Notes under the pieces: model-generated
What the model was told of the DNA's origin: nothing
Databases searched by the model: none
What the model saw: the letters and a program-made list of their open reading frames with translations, nothing else
NCBI GenBank assembly: GCA_022577435.1
Contig: JAKOON010000004.1
Span: forward strand, 5,580,001-5,644,000
From: Embiotoca jacksoni
Taxonomy: Eukaryota; Chordata; Actinopteri; Embiotocidae
DNA: 64,000 bases
Direction: 5' to 3'
In this document: one piece after another, positions 34,477-46,100 of the stretch
How positions within the stretch are numbered: the stretch's first letter is position 1
Layout: the number at the start of each line of letters is the position of its first letter
Program-made: the position numbers and the translations under genes

Positions 34477-36498
34477 CACACCCCCTCTGGTTGCAGATTT
34501 GTTTTGCTGCGTGTTCACATTGGGCTGCTTTGCATCATCTAGACAAAAATATGATTCCCTGGAAAAGCCGATTTCTCATTTGTTCGATCTTTTCTTGACA
34601 TGTGGCGCCCTTTGATTGGCTCAGCTGTTTCCACATGGTGAGAATAGTGATGCCTGAGAGCATACTTGTTTAACATAACCTCTGATCTATATTCAACATC
34701 ACAAAACCATGCACCTCAAAATGCTTCAGACAAACTGAAAAAGCAGATGTGTTTAGTATGTGCAACCACTTTAAGCAGTTCTACATAGGAACACTAACTC
34801 AGAAATTTCCCCATTATATTTTAATTCACTTTTTAGAATGAGTATTTACAAACCACCTTGTAAAAGAAGCTCTTTACATCCCCTGTAAGCATTGTCAAAT
34901 TGAATAAAATAATAGTTAGCTATAGTGATACAAACTGTATGTGAAGAGTATATATTTGCTATTGTACTCCTAAAAGAGGCTTAATCAGCTGGTTTGGGTG
35001 GAGCTCAGCTCCGTGAATAAATGTTACTAAACACAAGTAGCTCTCGGACACTTTCATTTTCTCAAAGTAACTCTCAGAGGAAAAAAGGTTGGAGACCCCT
35101 GCAATACAGCATACTGCTGTAAAAACAATGTAAAAAAAAAAAAAAATCCTCTGTGGTAAGTACTAAATAGCAGCACTAATAGTTTTCTTAGCTTTTACTG
35201 TCTGACAGCATTTACTATCAGCAGCATATCAATCACAGGCCATTTAAACCAAGAGGAACGAGGTTTCTTTGTCTTTGTCTGCGTTAAAAAGGATCACTAT
35301 GGTCTATTTTGTAAGCACGATACGATGAGTTCTCCAAGTCACCTCTAAAGCAGAGAGATCCACACCGTGGTGTATCTTCTGTTGTTGCTACGTGGCCTTT
35401 ATGTAACTTAATGCACAGCCTACAGTCGGATCGGCTGATTCATGCAACTCATTTACATTTTCCCAGTGACCTTCCCTGCTCTCCGCTAACCCACGCATTC
35501 CTAAATCCAGAGTGCTGTGTCCACGCACCGGAGGGGCGTTGCTGAAGTCTCACTCAAATATAGGCACACACAGGGTACAAGCTGAAGTACACACACGCTA
35601 ACGCTATACACATCTGCTATATGCACACGTGCCCCGAGCCTCGTCTTACAGCATGCTTCAGAGGATGTACATGTCTCCGTGTGAACGTCTGCGCATCACT
35701 ACTGCGCGCAGCCAGCTGCGTCCCATATGTGCTGCATATGTATGTTATCGCTGCTGGCCCAGCCTGGCTGAGCCTTGTCATAGGCTGACGTCGCATTCGG
35801 ATAGAGGGAGTAATCCCCGATTGTGTAGGTGCGGATAAGTTCGGAAAAGTGTTTTTTTTTCTCTTCAGCTTCAAGTGCGGGGTGAAATGAGACCGCTAAG
35901 CCATTTCTGGCGGCGTGCTTTTCTTTTTTTCGGTCTTCATGGTTTATCTCAACTTTCCCCCTCCCTCTTACCTTGGCTTCTCCCTCTCATACTTGTATGA
36001 TTTTTGACATACCAACTTGCTCCTCTGTTGTTCCCTCTGTGTTCTCTGAACATATACCGTCGCTCTCAGTGCTCTCTCACTCCGCAATCCACTTTTGCCC
36101 CCCAAAAAACTACTCAGCCGAATCCTTTCCATTAGAGACTGTGAGAAGGAGATTAGTGTTGTATCAGTGTGTATATGTGTGTGTCTTTGTGGGTGGAGGG
36201 CCAGGAGAAAGGATTTCCAGGGCTTTCTTAGTAACAGTGTAACAACCAGGAATACCATCATTGTCTAGAGGGGTTTGAGGGGGATGTGGAGAAGTTGAGA
36301 GATATTTTATTTATATCTGAAGTGGCTGCACCCATTTCGTATCTGCTCCATCATTGCAGTGTAATGGCTCCCATATATATATGATCATTTTCTGTAGTTA
36401 TTAGGCTCAAATCTTCTGCCTCGGGCGAATTGAGTAAACCAAAATATCGTCCGACAACAACAAAAAAATCTGTCATTGGGAAGCCTTTATGTGTGCGT

Positions 36499-36499
<1 letters not shown>
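34475..36499. other. Unique non-coding DNA with a CpG-richer patch
   Basis: The segment 35480-35860 has clustered CpGs (GTCTGCGCATCACTACTGCG, ACGTCGCATTCGG) and frames open on both strands, neither recognisable. It may be a small CpG island or enhancer. The rest is ordinary. Confidence 0.45.

Positions 36500-36537
<38 letters not shown>
36500..36537. repeat. (CA)19 microsatellite
   Basis: A pure CA run is followed by TCTTTCTGCATCTGCAG, which resembles a splice acceptor but leads into no recognised exon. Confidence 0.96.
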
Positions 36538-36538
<1 letters not shown>

Positions 36539-37860
36539 CTTTCTGCATCTGCAGGGACCGTCAGCCCTGGGACACATGCGTTGCTTGGAGACCAAGAGGT
36601 CACCACAACAACAGCGATCACACAAACCAGGTGTGACATCTGTTCCAGTGTGGTGGCCGCGGCCGGCGCTGGAGCCCTGCCTGCTCGGAGCATGCAAATG
36701 TAAAACAGCTGGTCAGGTGAAGACACTTGAGGTGAATACATTTGAAAGCACCGTTGTGCCTTTTTTGCAGGCATTACCGGTCGCATCTCCAGATCACGAA
36801 TCAAGGGCAAATCACTGAAACACAATAAAACGGATCTATCTCTGTCTGTGGTTGAATGCATTTTTTTACATACTCAGCTGGGGATGAGGGTAAAATGGTG
36901 AGGCACTAAACTGCGGATAAAAAAAAAAGGTATGTTCCCTTTCAAATGCCGCACAAAATGTTTCTCATCATATCATCCATTTACTAACGTGATTCAAATA
37001 CAACCAAAAGAGCATAATAACATTGTGTAGTTATGGATACAGCACTGGTAACTGTGATACTGTACCGCACTGCATCCCTGCTTCCCACCAACTATTTCTT
37101 TTTCTCAATGACTGAATTGCTTTCCTCTGATTCTCAGGGACCCTGTGGTGTTTTTATCAGCTTCTATGGTGATATAGAAGGGGGCTGAAATGTAGAAAAG
37201 GTCCTGTGTCTTGAAACCAAGGCTGCAGTGTCAATGCTTTGAGCAGCAGCATGACGATAATGGCTTCTCTACAGCAGAAAGGCAAAAGTCAAGGTGTATT
37301 TTAAAAGTCATTTTGAATAGGGCAACTTTTTTTACATCAGCCAAGCACAAAAACATTTTAATTTTATTTCCACGCCTATCGTTTTACAAGAAAACCGAAT
37401 ATGCACAAAAGAGGTGCAGAGAAAACTGCTGGAATCCCTGAGAGGCTGTGATGCCAACTGCACACTAAAAAAAATTAAATTGCTGAATGGATGAAGTTTA
37501 TTTTTACTACAAGTCTTAAAGTGTGTAAAGACTGACCTGCAACCAGCGGAAATATCACGCTCGGACAAAAATCAAACAGGTTTAATTCTTTGTAATGTGC
37601 CCGTTTCAAGACAGCCAGCTCGTCAGGCTAAGCTCTACATCACCTGACTTTAACTTTTATTTCTGTAAGCTCCACATCATTGGGCGCAACTGCACTTACA
37701 GGCTCAGACGTGCTCCAGACTGAATGTTAATTACATATTGAGTATCAACATTATGACACTATGCATGTTCTGACGATGGGAGGAAGCGAATCTGGCTCCA
37801 CCAACTTCGGTGTAGTCTGGATTCACTGCTGGTATTAGCATTCGCGCTGCCACTCTGAAG
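36538..37860. other. Non-coding DNA, no gene seen
   Basis: A GC-rich start (36538-36700, CCGCGGCCGGCGCTGG) is open in several frames on both strands, but none is recognisable. The remainder is AT-rich unique sequence. Confidence 0.45.
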
Positions 37861-38345
37861 GGCCAACCAATCCGTGACTAGTGCCAGTGGTTAAGTGCGT
37901 TTGTCCTGCCCCTCCTTCAATTTGTGCGGACGGCTGGGTAAAAATGACGAGCGCTGACGTTGTTGAACATTTTTTTAAACTCTCGGTGACCAGAGAAAAA
38001 GGCAGAAAATTCAGCTCTGCGCGCAAATTAAACAGCCAGGGCTTTGTCACGCTGCTGGCGTTTGAAAAAACGGGGCGCTTCCATTAAAAACAATTCAAAA
38101 AATACTGTGTGCACACGGGAAGAAGCTTTGGTAGACACAGGCTGTGGAAGAGTGTCGGCCAGTTTCGGCGCATGATGATTGGTTAAAATCAACCCAAGGT
38201 CACAAACGACTGCGAAGGATTCCTCATGGAGCGTATCCAGACCCATATATTCATGCAGTGAATTTGGGACTGGAGGAAGCTGTAGCACTCAGAGAAAACC
38301 CACGCAGCCACAAGGACAACAGCAAGTTCGAGCCGATGAAAACGT
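37860..38345 (+). repeat. Dispersed repeat region (family B, copy 1)
   Basis: The part 38206-38275, GACTGCGAAGGATTCCTCAT then GGAGCGTATCCAGACCCATA and GTGAATTTGGGACTGG, matches the minus strand at 45665-45740 (GACTGCGAACAATCCCCAAC, GTGAATTTGGGTCGG). It continues as AGAGAAAACCCACGCAGCCA, a phrase common in fish dispersed repeats. Upstream, GGGGCGCTTCCATTAAAAAC also looks repeat-like. Exact ends are not resolved. Frames of 60-70 codons here are repeat artefacts. Confidence 0.5.
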
Positions 38346-40225
38346 TTGTGCTATGAGGTGACAGTATTGTTCGAATATTTATCATATCTGACTTTAGCCC
38401 GTTACATACATGTGGACAGTTATCATGCTGGGTTAGCAGTCATCTCAAACAGGAAGTTGGCTATTTGCTTTAGAAGTACCATGGCAGCACAGTAAGGATT
38501 ACACGAGCAGACATCTTCACATTGTGGTGATGCATTTATCCTCTGTTACCATGAATGATGGATTGGTGGTCAAGTAGTGGACCAACAGCCTGACACGGCC
38601 TTCCTTTTAAGCCTTTGCCCTGCCTTTCATTAATGTGTTTCCTGCTGCACGAGAAAGTAGCTCCTCGATCACCAAAGTTAGGAAAACGGCAGTTACAGCT
38701 TATACCTGCATTTAGCATCTGTTTGAGCTGGTGAATTGGCATGCTCACTGAAGCATTTGAGAGACATCCATCTGCAGTGCCACTCCAGAGCAGCGGAGTG
38801 CGACTGCAATGACAAATGTGCTGTCATCCAATTTACCACACGCAAACAAATACAACACGCTGACACACACACACAGATGTGCCCTCTTATAAACATTTAC
38901 TCAGATGCTCTCACTCTTCCTGTTCTGTTCGATCACTTCCTCAGTCTTAATTTTTGACATAATTCTTGACAGCAGAGAAGTAAAACAGAGAACATTCATA
39001 TAGAGGCATGTTTGGCATTAAACTTTTAGAAAATGTAAAAACTTGCAAGCGTTGAATGGCGTGAGCAGCATCTTTCTTGGAAAGGGTAAAAAGTGGAAAA
39101 AAATCTTGTATATGTGTTGTTTTTTTCGGGGGTTCAAAATCACGGTTGCAGTTGCGCAACAACTATTCGGTTAAAACTAACGCAAAATTGATAACACGAT
39201 TTGCATCAAGTACTGTAGAAACTTGGTAATTGTGACTCATTGATTTAGCAGCAGCCTCTTATTTGTAAGGCTTTAGTGAGCAGTTCTTCTCACCCCACAG
39301 CTTTCCAGTTTAAGCAGCTCAGCATAGATTAAACCAGATAATTTCGGCTCTTTTTCTGAAGCCACCCTTTTATTTCCAACAAACTTGCAAACTTTTGCAT
39401 TTGTACTTTTTGTCTGACTTACGTAAAATATGTTTTGAAAAGTTGAGCTTCCTCTTTGCAACCAAACACACCGATGAGAGTGATTTGACCTACCTCCCTT
39501 TTCTTTCTCAGTTTCTTTTGGTTCTTGTTCCCCTCTCCCTTCCTGCGCATGTTTCTGTCCGGCACTCGCCATGACATCAGACCAGGGCCACCAGGTGACC
39601 CCACAGATGGCACTTTGACACTCAGATGTGAAATCAGGTGTTGTGCTGTACAGATCTGCATATTTAGTGTCACATTATACGGTATATTAACACACAATGT
39701 TTGCAATTCAAGGTAATGTCTAAGTCAACAGAGGCAGGGAGAGGAGAGAGAGAGAGGGAAAAGAAAGAACAACTTTGTGAATAAACTGCCTCATTCCTCT
39801 GGTTTACTTTTCAAGGGTAAAGTTGCCTTTGGCATCAGGAAAACAGGAAGTCTTGCTGCTTCTTGAGGAATTGTTTATAGATTTCTAATGCGGGCCAACA
39901 AGTTGTAATTCTCTATGTCTCACTCCTGCTGTGCATTTTCTCATTAACAGCATCAATGCTATGCTCAGCAAGCCACAGCATAAAAAGGAGACCAGGAGAC
40001 AATTCATTTTTTTCAAAGTAAAAGACTGAATAGCCTCGACATTAAGGCCACACTGTATGTGCTGACACGTAAACAGCAGCGAGTCTGTCGTAACACACAG
40101 TCGTCAAAGAGCAACACAAGAAACTGAGACACAAGTCACAAAGAAGAAAAACAAAAGAGACGTAGAGACATTTTACTAAAAAAAGCAAAAATGACAACAT
40201 CATGGTGGTGCTGGATAAAAAAAAC
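38346..40225. other. Unique non-coding DNA, no gene seen
   Basis: Frames up to 99 codons are unrecognised. The phrase GGGCCACCAGGTGACCC near 39587 translates GPPGDP in one frame, which is not enough to call a collagen exon. No transposon ends. Confidence 0.45.
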
Positions 40226-40280
40226 TCGGGGTGTCACCAAAATCAGTAGGATTTATCCTCTGGAAAGAATGTCTGAACCA
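40226..40280 (+). repeat. Fragment of an older dispersed repeat
   Basis: GGTGTCACCAAAATCAGTAG then ATTTATCCTCTGGAAAGAAT and GTCTGAACCA resemble a fish dispersed repeat that normally continues with a 'catggcaatcc' segment. The family A element at 40281 replaces that continuation, so it probably inserted here. Confidence 0.4.
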
Positions 40281-40743
40281 AGCGGCAACCAACTGTGACA
40301 TCACCCGTTGGTTTGTGAACTGCCGTTCTGAAGCCTCGAGCTTGGCATTTCAACAACATCTTGCTATCTTAGAGTTAGGAGTGACCATGTTCAAACCAGC
40401 TGGGGAGGAGTGATCTAATTGGGAACCCGAGGACACTACGTTCCACCCACCTATAGCAGAAACCTGAATGAACCACAGGCCTGTCAATCAAACAGATACG
40501 CCCCCAAACATACCGCTTTTAGAGGCCTGATATGACTTCAGCGAAGGACGCCATTATGACTTGTGGAAAAACTTGATTGACTTTGTATTTCATGACAGAA
40601 GTGAGGTGGTAGTCTAATGAGCCAGGGCCTTTTTGGAGACAACCCCTAGCTGCACTCGGTGGTATTGCACTTCATGGCACTTCTGCATTGACGTCGCTTG
40701 TCAGAGCTGGAAGCTACATCCCCTTTTACATACAGTCTATTGG
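40281..40743 (+). mobile_element. Family A non-autonomous element, copy 2 (full-length)
   Basis: It begins AGCGGCAACCAACTGTGACA and TCACCCGTTGGTTTGTGAAC, has CATCTTGCTATC, ACTACGTTCCACCCACC and CCTGTCAATCAAACAGA, and ends CTTTTACATACAGTCTATTG. Motif order is the same as in copy 1, but this copy is about 70 bp longer. No open frame of interest. Confidence 0.75.
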
Positions 40744-40800
40744 CAAGCCAGTGTGATGTCGCCCATTGGTTTGTAAACTGCCATTTGAAGCCATACAATG
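40744..40800 (+). mobile_element. Family A element, 5' fragment directly abutting copy 2
   Basis: Immediately after copy 2, AAGCCAGTGTGATGTCGCCC and ATTGGTTTGTAAACTGCCAT then TTGAAGCC repeat the family's starting segment. The match fades after about 57 bp. This makes a tandem head-to-tail arrangement. Confidence 0.65.
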
Positions 40801-43800
40801 AACGTTATGAATGAAGTTTGATATCCTCTCTTTTTTGGTCTCCACAAAATATCTTAGTCTTTAGTTGCTAGCTGGTCAATGTTCTTCACCTGCTGGTTGC
40901 TAACTTTATGTATCTGCCATTTGGCCTATGACAGGTAAAGACACAGTAGGTGTATCACATGTTTCTGTCTGCAGGGTTAAATGAGAGCAGTTACACTGAA
41001 CCATATAGTGCATTTGCCGGTGAAAAAGTAAAAAGTAAATTCCCAAAAGAGGCTTAAAACATCTGCTAATCTGCAAAGTTGTGATTTATCTTTCAGTGAT
41101 CAGCCAGCTTTCACTTTACATCAGCTATTACAGTTCATATATGTATATATGTGTGTAAACATGTGCATGTATCTGGTTTAATCCAGGATATGTTGAAATA
41201 AGTTGGTAGGAGCTCCCACTCTCTCTGAAAATAAAGCCAAATGAAAGCCAAGGGAGTCCGATAACTTCATGATTTAGAGATGGAAAAGAATATGTTTCTG
41301 CTTCAGTAAGACAGAAACCGCAAAGTGAGCCAAAGATTGATGAGATGATACTCTTCTGGCCGTTCTCTATTGTCTTCCTCTGGCAGGCTGTATATTCCTG
41401 TCTCCCTGTGGGCTTGTAGGTGGTTTCAGAAGATTTAGATGAGAAAGCAAGCTGTTGGAAACACCTCACAATCACACTCCCACTGGGTGCTCCATCAACA
41501 GCAACATTAATCTATATGCACTCCATCATCAAACTACCTGAGGTGGTTCTTTTAATAGGAGATATGCAATACAGTAAGTCATATAAAGAATGAAATGACT
41601 GAAATGATACTATATCTTAAATTGATAGCTGTTTAGTTACCTCCTACACGAGTGCCTTACGCCTGTGAACAATCTGCAACACAATAGCTTTAACTGTATG
41701 GTAAGTAAGAGTGAAGCAAGAGGTTTGTGATGCCCTCTGTAGACATGTATTTGTGATGTTACACAACCAGCTGGTAAGACAAAGGTACTTTATACTCCAA
41801 AGGAAAGCACTCTTTGAAAAAAACAAAACAAGTCTGAGTTGGCGTTTTCATAAGATCTAACTCTAGATTTAGAATTGCTTTGCTATTGGTTTGAAAAAAG
41901 GACATGCTGTAACTACTGTATCAGCAAAGCATAATTCATTCCCTCATAACATTCCCCGCCCCGGAGCTCCTGCTCTTCCAGTCACCAGCCACACTGACGG
42001 TTCGGTATTGGTTTGATTGGAACCTGTCCCTTCCAAACTAAACTGTCCAATCATGTCACACTCTGATTCATGGGTTTGTGCCAGCTGTCGCTGAAGTTTT
42101 ATGGCTGATATCGGCAGAGTACTTTTTCACACATTCAGGGCCATTTTAGGGCCTCTTCTTTTTCTGTCTCTCCCTCTCTTTAGCTTGGTCCATTTCTGCC
42201 AGCATGAATCAGCATCCCACTCTCTTTAGCAATGTACACGGTGATGCATGACGGGGTGAGGACAAGGGAGATGAAGAGGTAACCTGCTGTCTACACTTCA
42301 CTCGCCACTGTCAACAATCCCCTCCGCTGCCTCCACAGTTTCGGCGTTTGACCTTTTTCTTGCGTGTAAAGCATGAGCACGGCTGTGTGAAGCAGGGCTG
42401 CTGAAACAGGTGTGCCGCTGCGAGTGTCTATGCTTGTACTCCAAAAGCCCACTCAGCTCTGACCGGCGGTTTGGCTTTAACTGCTGTGTAAATCTCTGGA
42501 GCACTTTAATGGGTTGCTTACGCCTGATGCTTCTGAGAAACATCACCTCGGTGGGACGGCGCTGGTCTGTGGGGCTGCTGGAACACAGCAGCATCCGACA
42601 ACCCTGATAATAATGTGTTCGTAATCACTCAGCTGCACCAAACTAAACCTTTTGTCCTGTGCATTATATTTGCAGGAAAATTGCCACAAAAAAAAAAGAG
42701 ACAAAATTAAGAATATTGCCCATACACTATATTACTTTTACACAAGGGTTAGATAATGCTAAGGTAATGAGAGCATTGGATTCAGTTCGGAGATTTTCGT
42801 CGTGTATAAAAATCAAGAAGACAAGAGACAGGTCAGAACCCCCCTCGCCTAAAACACAGCTATATAGGTTGTTACGTATATACTTAAGTTAACGTACATT
42901 ATGTAACGTAACTTCAGTCCCATATGTAACATAACAGATGTACGTATTTAAATCCACAATCGTTTCCGAAACATAATGGCTCCAACAACAAATCAAACTG
43001 CGACGGTTTCACAACGTCAAGTAGCAGGTACCTAGCAAGTACTCTCAAGTATGTCATTTTGGCAAATGAGTTGTTCTGTGGTTATAGTATGAGGATGTTT
43101 TGGTCCTATAGAGGGCGATCAAAACACTCATGTCACGTCGGTAATAATTGGCAATCGACCTACAGTTTTCTGTCGTTTTTATATGGGACGTGTTAAATGG
43201 CCGGTCAACAGTAACAAGTAGAAGTCAAAAAGGATGTTTATTTTGGTCTGGTAATAGATAATATGTGGATTATGAAAATGACGACATGTGCATCAGAGGA
43301 TCAGTCAATCAATTTTACAGAGATAATGAATTATTGGACTGTTATATCAGTGAGAGCAGAAGAAGAAACGCAGCAGCAGGAAGAGAACGAAAAGACGGAA
43401 AGACAGAGTTAAGATGAGCCGCTTTAAAAAGTAATTATTTTTCTCATTGTGTACACTATTTTGTATGAATTATTATATAACAGAACTGATATTTGAATAA
43501 ACAGTTCTCATTTAGTTCTTTCAAGAAGCCACCACATATAGGGCAGTAATGAATGATGCAATAATGTTTTCAGAATAACCACTTGGTATGTCTCAGCATT
43601 GTTTGGCAATAACAATAAAGTATGCTTTTGAACTCCACAATATAAAGTTGAGGAGATAAAAATTCAGTCAGTGTAAAAGGGTGAGCCAGTTCTTCCTCTA
43701 TCCATCAGGCCTGAGTATTGTGCAGCCGCCTCCACTCCTACCATTGTTTATAAGAGCAGCAATCATCACTCACAGAGACCGGGAGAGAAGTTAAAATGCT

Positions 43801-44544
43801 AAATCTACTCAGCATCACAGTGATGTAAAACCTAATGCATCGAATGTGCACGGATCATTCTGTGACCAGACAGAAAGTCAATTTTTACCGTCACTAATCA
43901 GAAAAGGCATGGAGGGAGGGTTGGAGGGGGAGGGGGGGGTGAGACCCTGCATGTCTGCACGCTCTCCTAGAGAGAAAGCCGACCACTGGGCTGCCACCAC
44001 AGATCAATGAACTCCCCTTCCCAAGCCTCCGAGTCCTTCCAGCACCATAATTTATCTTGAGATTGCATACTGATTCTATAACTCTAATCTTGTGTCACAC
44101 AGACGTTCATTCCCTATAAATTACAGAACGGTTAAACGTGTGCAGGAGCATGTGAACGAGTAGTCTCATACATGAGTGCTTTGTAACCAGATGGTAGCAT
44201 GTCTAAATCCTCCAGCCACCTGAGAGTAGAACAGCAAGGTCTCCCTCTACCAACAGCAACTCATCAGCAAGCACTTTGGTGTAAAACACTAAACCGCGGT
44301 ACCTCCAGTGAGGCTGCCGAGCAAAAACACGACAAGGAACCAGATGTCCAAAACACCCCACCTAAGTCCTTAATCCTCAAAGATTCTGCTATCCTGCCTT
44401 ATGAAAGGTTCTCTATCTGATGTACAGAAAAGTAGATATTTAATCCGTCTCACAAGTTGCAACATCATTATTTTCACAAGCAAAGAGCAGCTGTTACATA
44501 TCACTGTGCCCATCTTGCAGAACGCAGCAATAACATATTCATGG

Positions 44545-44548
<4 letters not shown>
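40801..44548. other. Unique non-coding DNA, no gene seen
   Basis: At 42298-42607 both strands are open for about 65-98 codons in moderately GC-rich DNA, without a recognisable domain. A G-rich run lies at 43913-43940. No transposon ends were identified. Confidence 0.45.

Positions 44549-44590
<42 letters not shown>
44549..44590. repeat. (AT)21 microsatellite
   Basis: This is a pure AT run that is self-complementary and could extrude as a cruciform. Confidence 0.95.
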
Positions 44591-44595
<5 letters not shown>

Positions 44596-45499
44596 GGAAA
44601 GAATGGAAATTTAATTAAACAAAACAAGCGATAAGAAAAGGTTCAGTTAAAACCTTATCTTATTACTTCCTCGAATAAACGAGCATGTTATTTCTTTTTA
44701 TTGGTGTGGTTGAAGGAATATCCATAACCCTTCAGAGATCAATACAAATGCACACAAACCTGCACGAACTGACGTTCCAGACAAACTAAAACAAGCTTTA
44801 AATATCTTTGAGTTGACATAACTAATGCTTTAGCAAACAGCAGACAAGCAGAAGACTCCGACGACAGCATCAGCATTCATTAAGAGTCACGTTTTTCGGC
44901 AAATCTAAGTCCAATATTCATTTCGTTTTGAGCTCTGTTTGGTCTTCACCAACTCCCGAGGGAAATATGTGACTGTTTAGCCGCCAAATGTTCCAGTGTG
45001 TTTACGAGGCAATATCGTATTTTGTCTGTCTGCATTTTGGTGCTGTAGCGTACAGAAGATTTTTTTGGAGGCTGATTACTGAAAGCGCTACCTGCGTCTT
45101 GAAATGATACTGATGAAAGCGAGTGAAAGTGAACCAGAGCAGTAGAGATGCAGGCTGAAACACCAAAACGGGTCCGAAAGGCGCTGCGTAAAGCTGAGAG
45201 GAACTAGAGAGTGAAGCGATAATCCTCTGCAGGGCTGTCACTCGGAGCAACCTCGTTCATATATTGCTAATTTAGAAAGTATTGATTATAGAAGCTCTAC
45301 CGGTGCAGCAGATGAACAACACTGAGCATAGAGGAGTCTTTGTGGATTCTGAACATGTCTTCAGAAAGTACCAGCTGGACTTCTCAAACTTATTTTAATT
45401 CATTATGAAACAGAAGAACTTCTGTACAGTGTGTGATAGTTATATATTTCCAAGTTAAATGGAACATGTGGGATGGGTATAATTTTGAGATTGATTTAG
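44591..45499. other. Unique non-coding DNA, no gene seen
   Basis: One minus frame of 82 codons (45002-45250) is unrecognised. Nothing else stands out. Confidence 0.45.
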
Positions 45500-45745
45500 T
45501 CCAGTCATTCAGGGATTTGATAACTGAAAGTGTGCAAGCTTGGAGTCAACCACAATGAAGTGAGGCGGTTAAAACAGGAAGTGGAGGAACACCACGAACA
45601 CTCCCTTTTGGAAATGTGAACGTTTTTGCTAACTGATCCTGGAACAGGACCTGGATGTCCTGGTATTATCCGACCCAAATTCACTGTGTGAAAATATGGG
45701 TCCGGCCACGCTCTGTTGGGGATTGTTCGCAGTCGATGCATCATA
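45500..45745 (-). repeat. Dispersed repeat (family B, copy 2)
   Basis: The minus strand from 45740 reads CGACTGCGAACAATCCCCAA, CAGAGCGTGGCCGGACCCAT, then GTGAATTTGGGTCGG, matching 38206-38275. A 79-codon frame through it (beginning MMHRLRTIPNRAWPDPYF) is the conserved repeat read as protein. It parallels RLRRIPHGAYPDPY from copy 1, which is most simply shared DNA rather than a gene. Confidence 0.55.
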
Positions 45746-45844
45746 ACGGGGGTAGACCTCGAGTTAATTTCGAAATTGAAATAGAAACTCGGAGCAGCCT
45801 TTAATCAATCTGCAATGACAATTGCATGTTGTATATGTTGTACA

Positions 45845-46100
45845 CCAAACTCCCCAAACAGTAAACAACAGAGACCCTCCAGACGCTCCCCCGATGTGGG
45901 CAGACTGCAAAACCATGTTGGTAAATTTCTTGATATTTGCTGACCACCGTTCCCATTGGTGGAACTACATTTTGAAACAAACACTTGACTTCAGTGTAAC
46001 TGCACTCAGCCACCCCAAAGGGTCGCTGATACGTCCGAGTGTCTGAGCGAACTTTGATGCCAACATGGTTTCCAGACTATAATCATAGCAAAAGAAAACT
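45845..46100 (+). repeat. Dispersed repeat (family C, copy 1)
   Basis: Shared with 58620-58915: GTAAACAACAGAGACCCTCC versus GTAAACAACAGACACTCCCG, ACACTTGACTTCA, GTCGCTGAT versus GTCACTGAT, and AACATGGTTTCCAGACTATA then ATCATAGCAAA. The two copies are colinear with indels. No coding capacity. Family is unknown to me. Confidence 0.7.

Noticed and set aside
36476..36703. Possible exon after CTGCATCTGCAG (GTVSPGTHALLGDQEV...)
   Set aside because: An acceptor-like signal is present, but the peptide is not recognisable and both strands are open, as expected for a GC-rich patch.
39525..39716. GPPGDP motif suggesting a collagen exon
   Set aside because: Only one short Gly-X-Y-like stretch, with no repeat periodicity and no exon-like boundaries.
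42298..42607. Overlapping frames on both strands (98 and 65 codons)
   Set aside because: Being open on both strands in GC-richer DNA is not evidence of coding. No domain on either.
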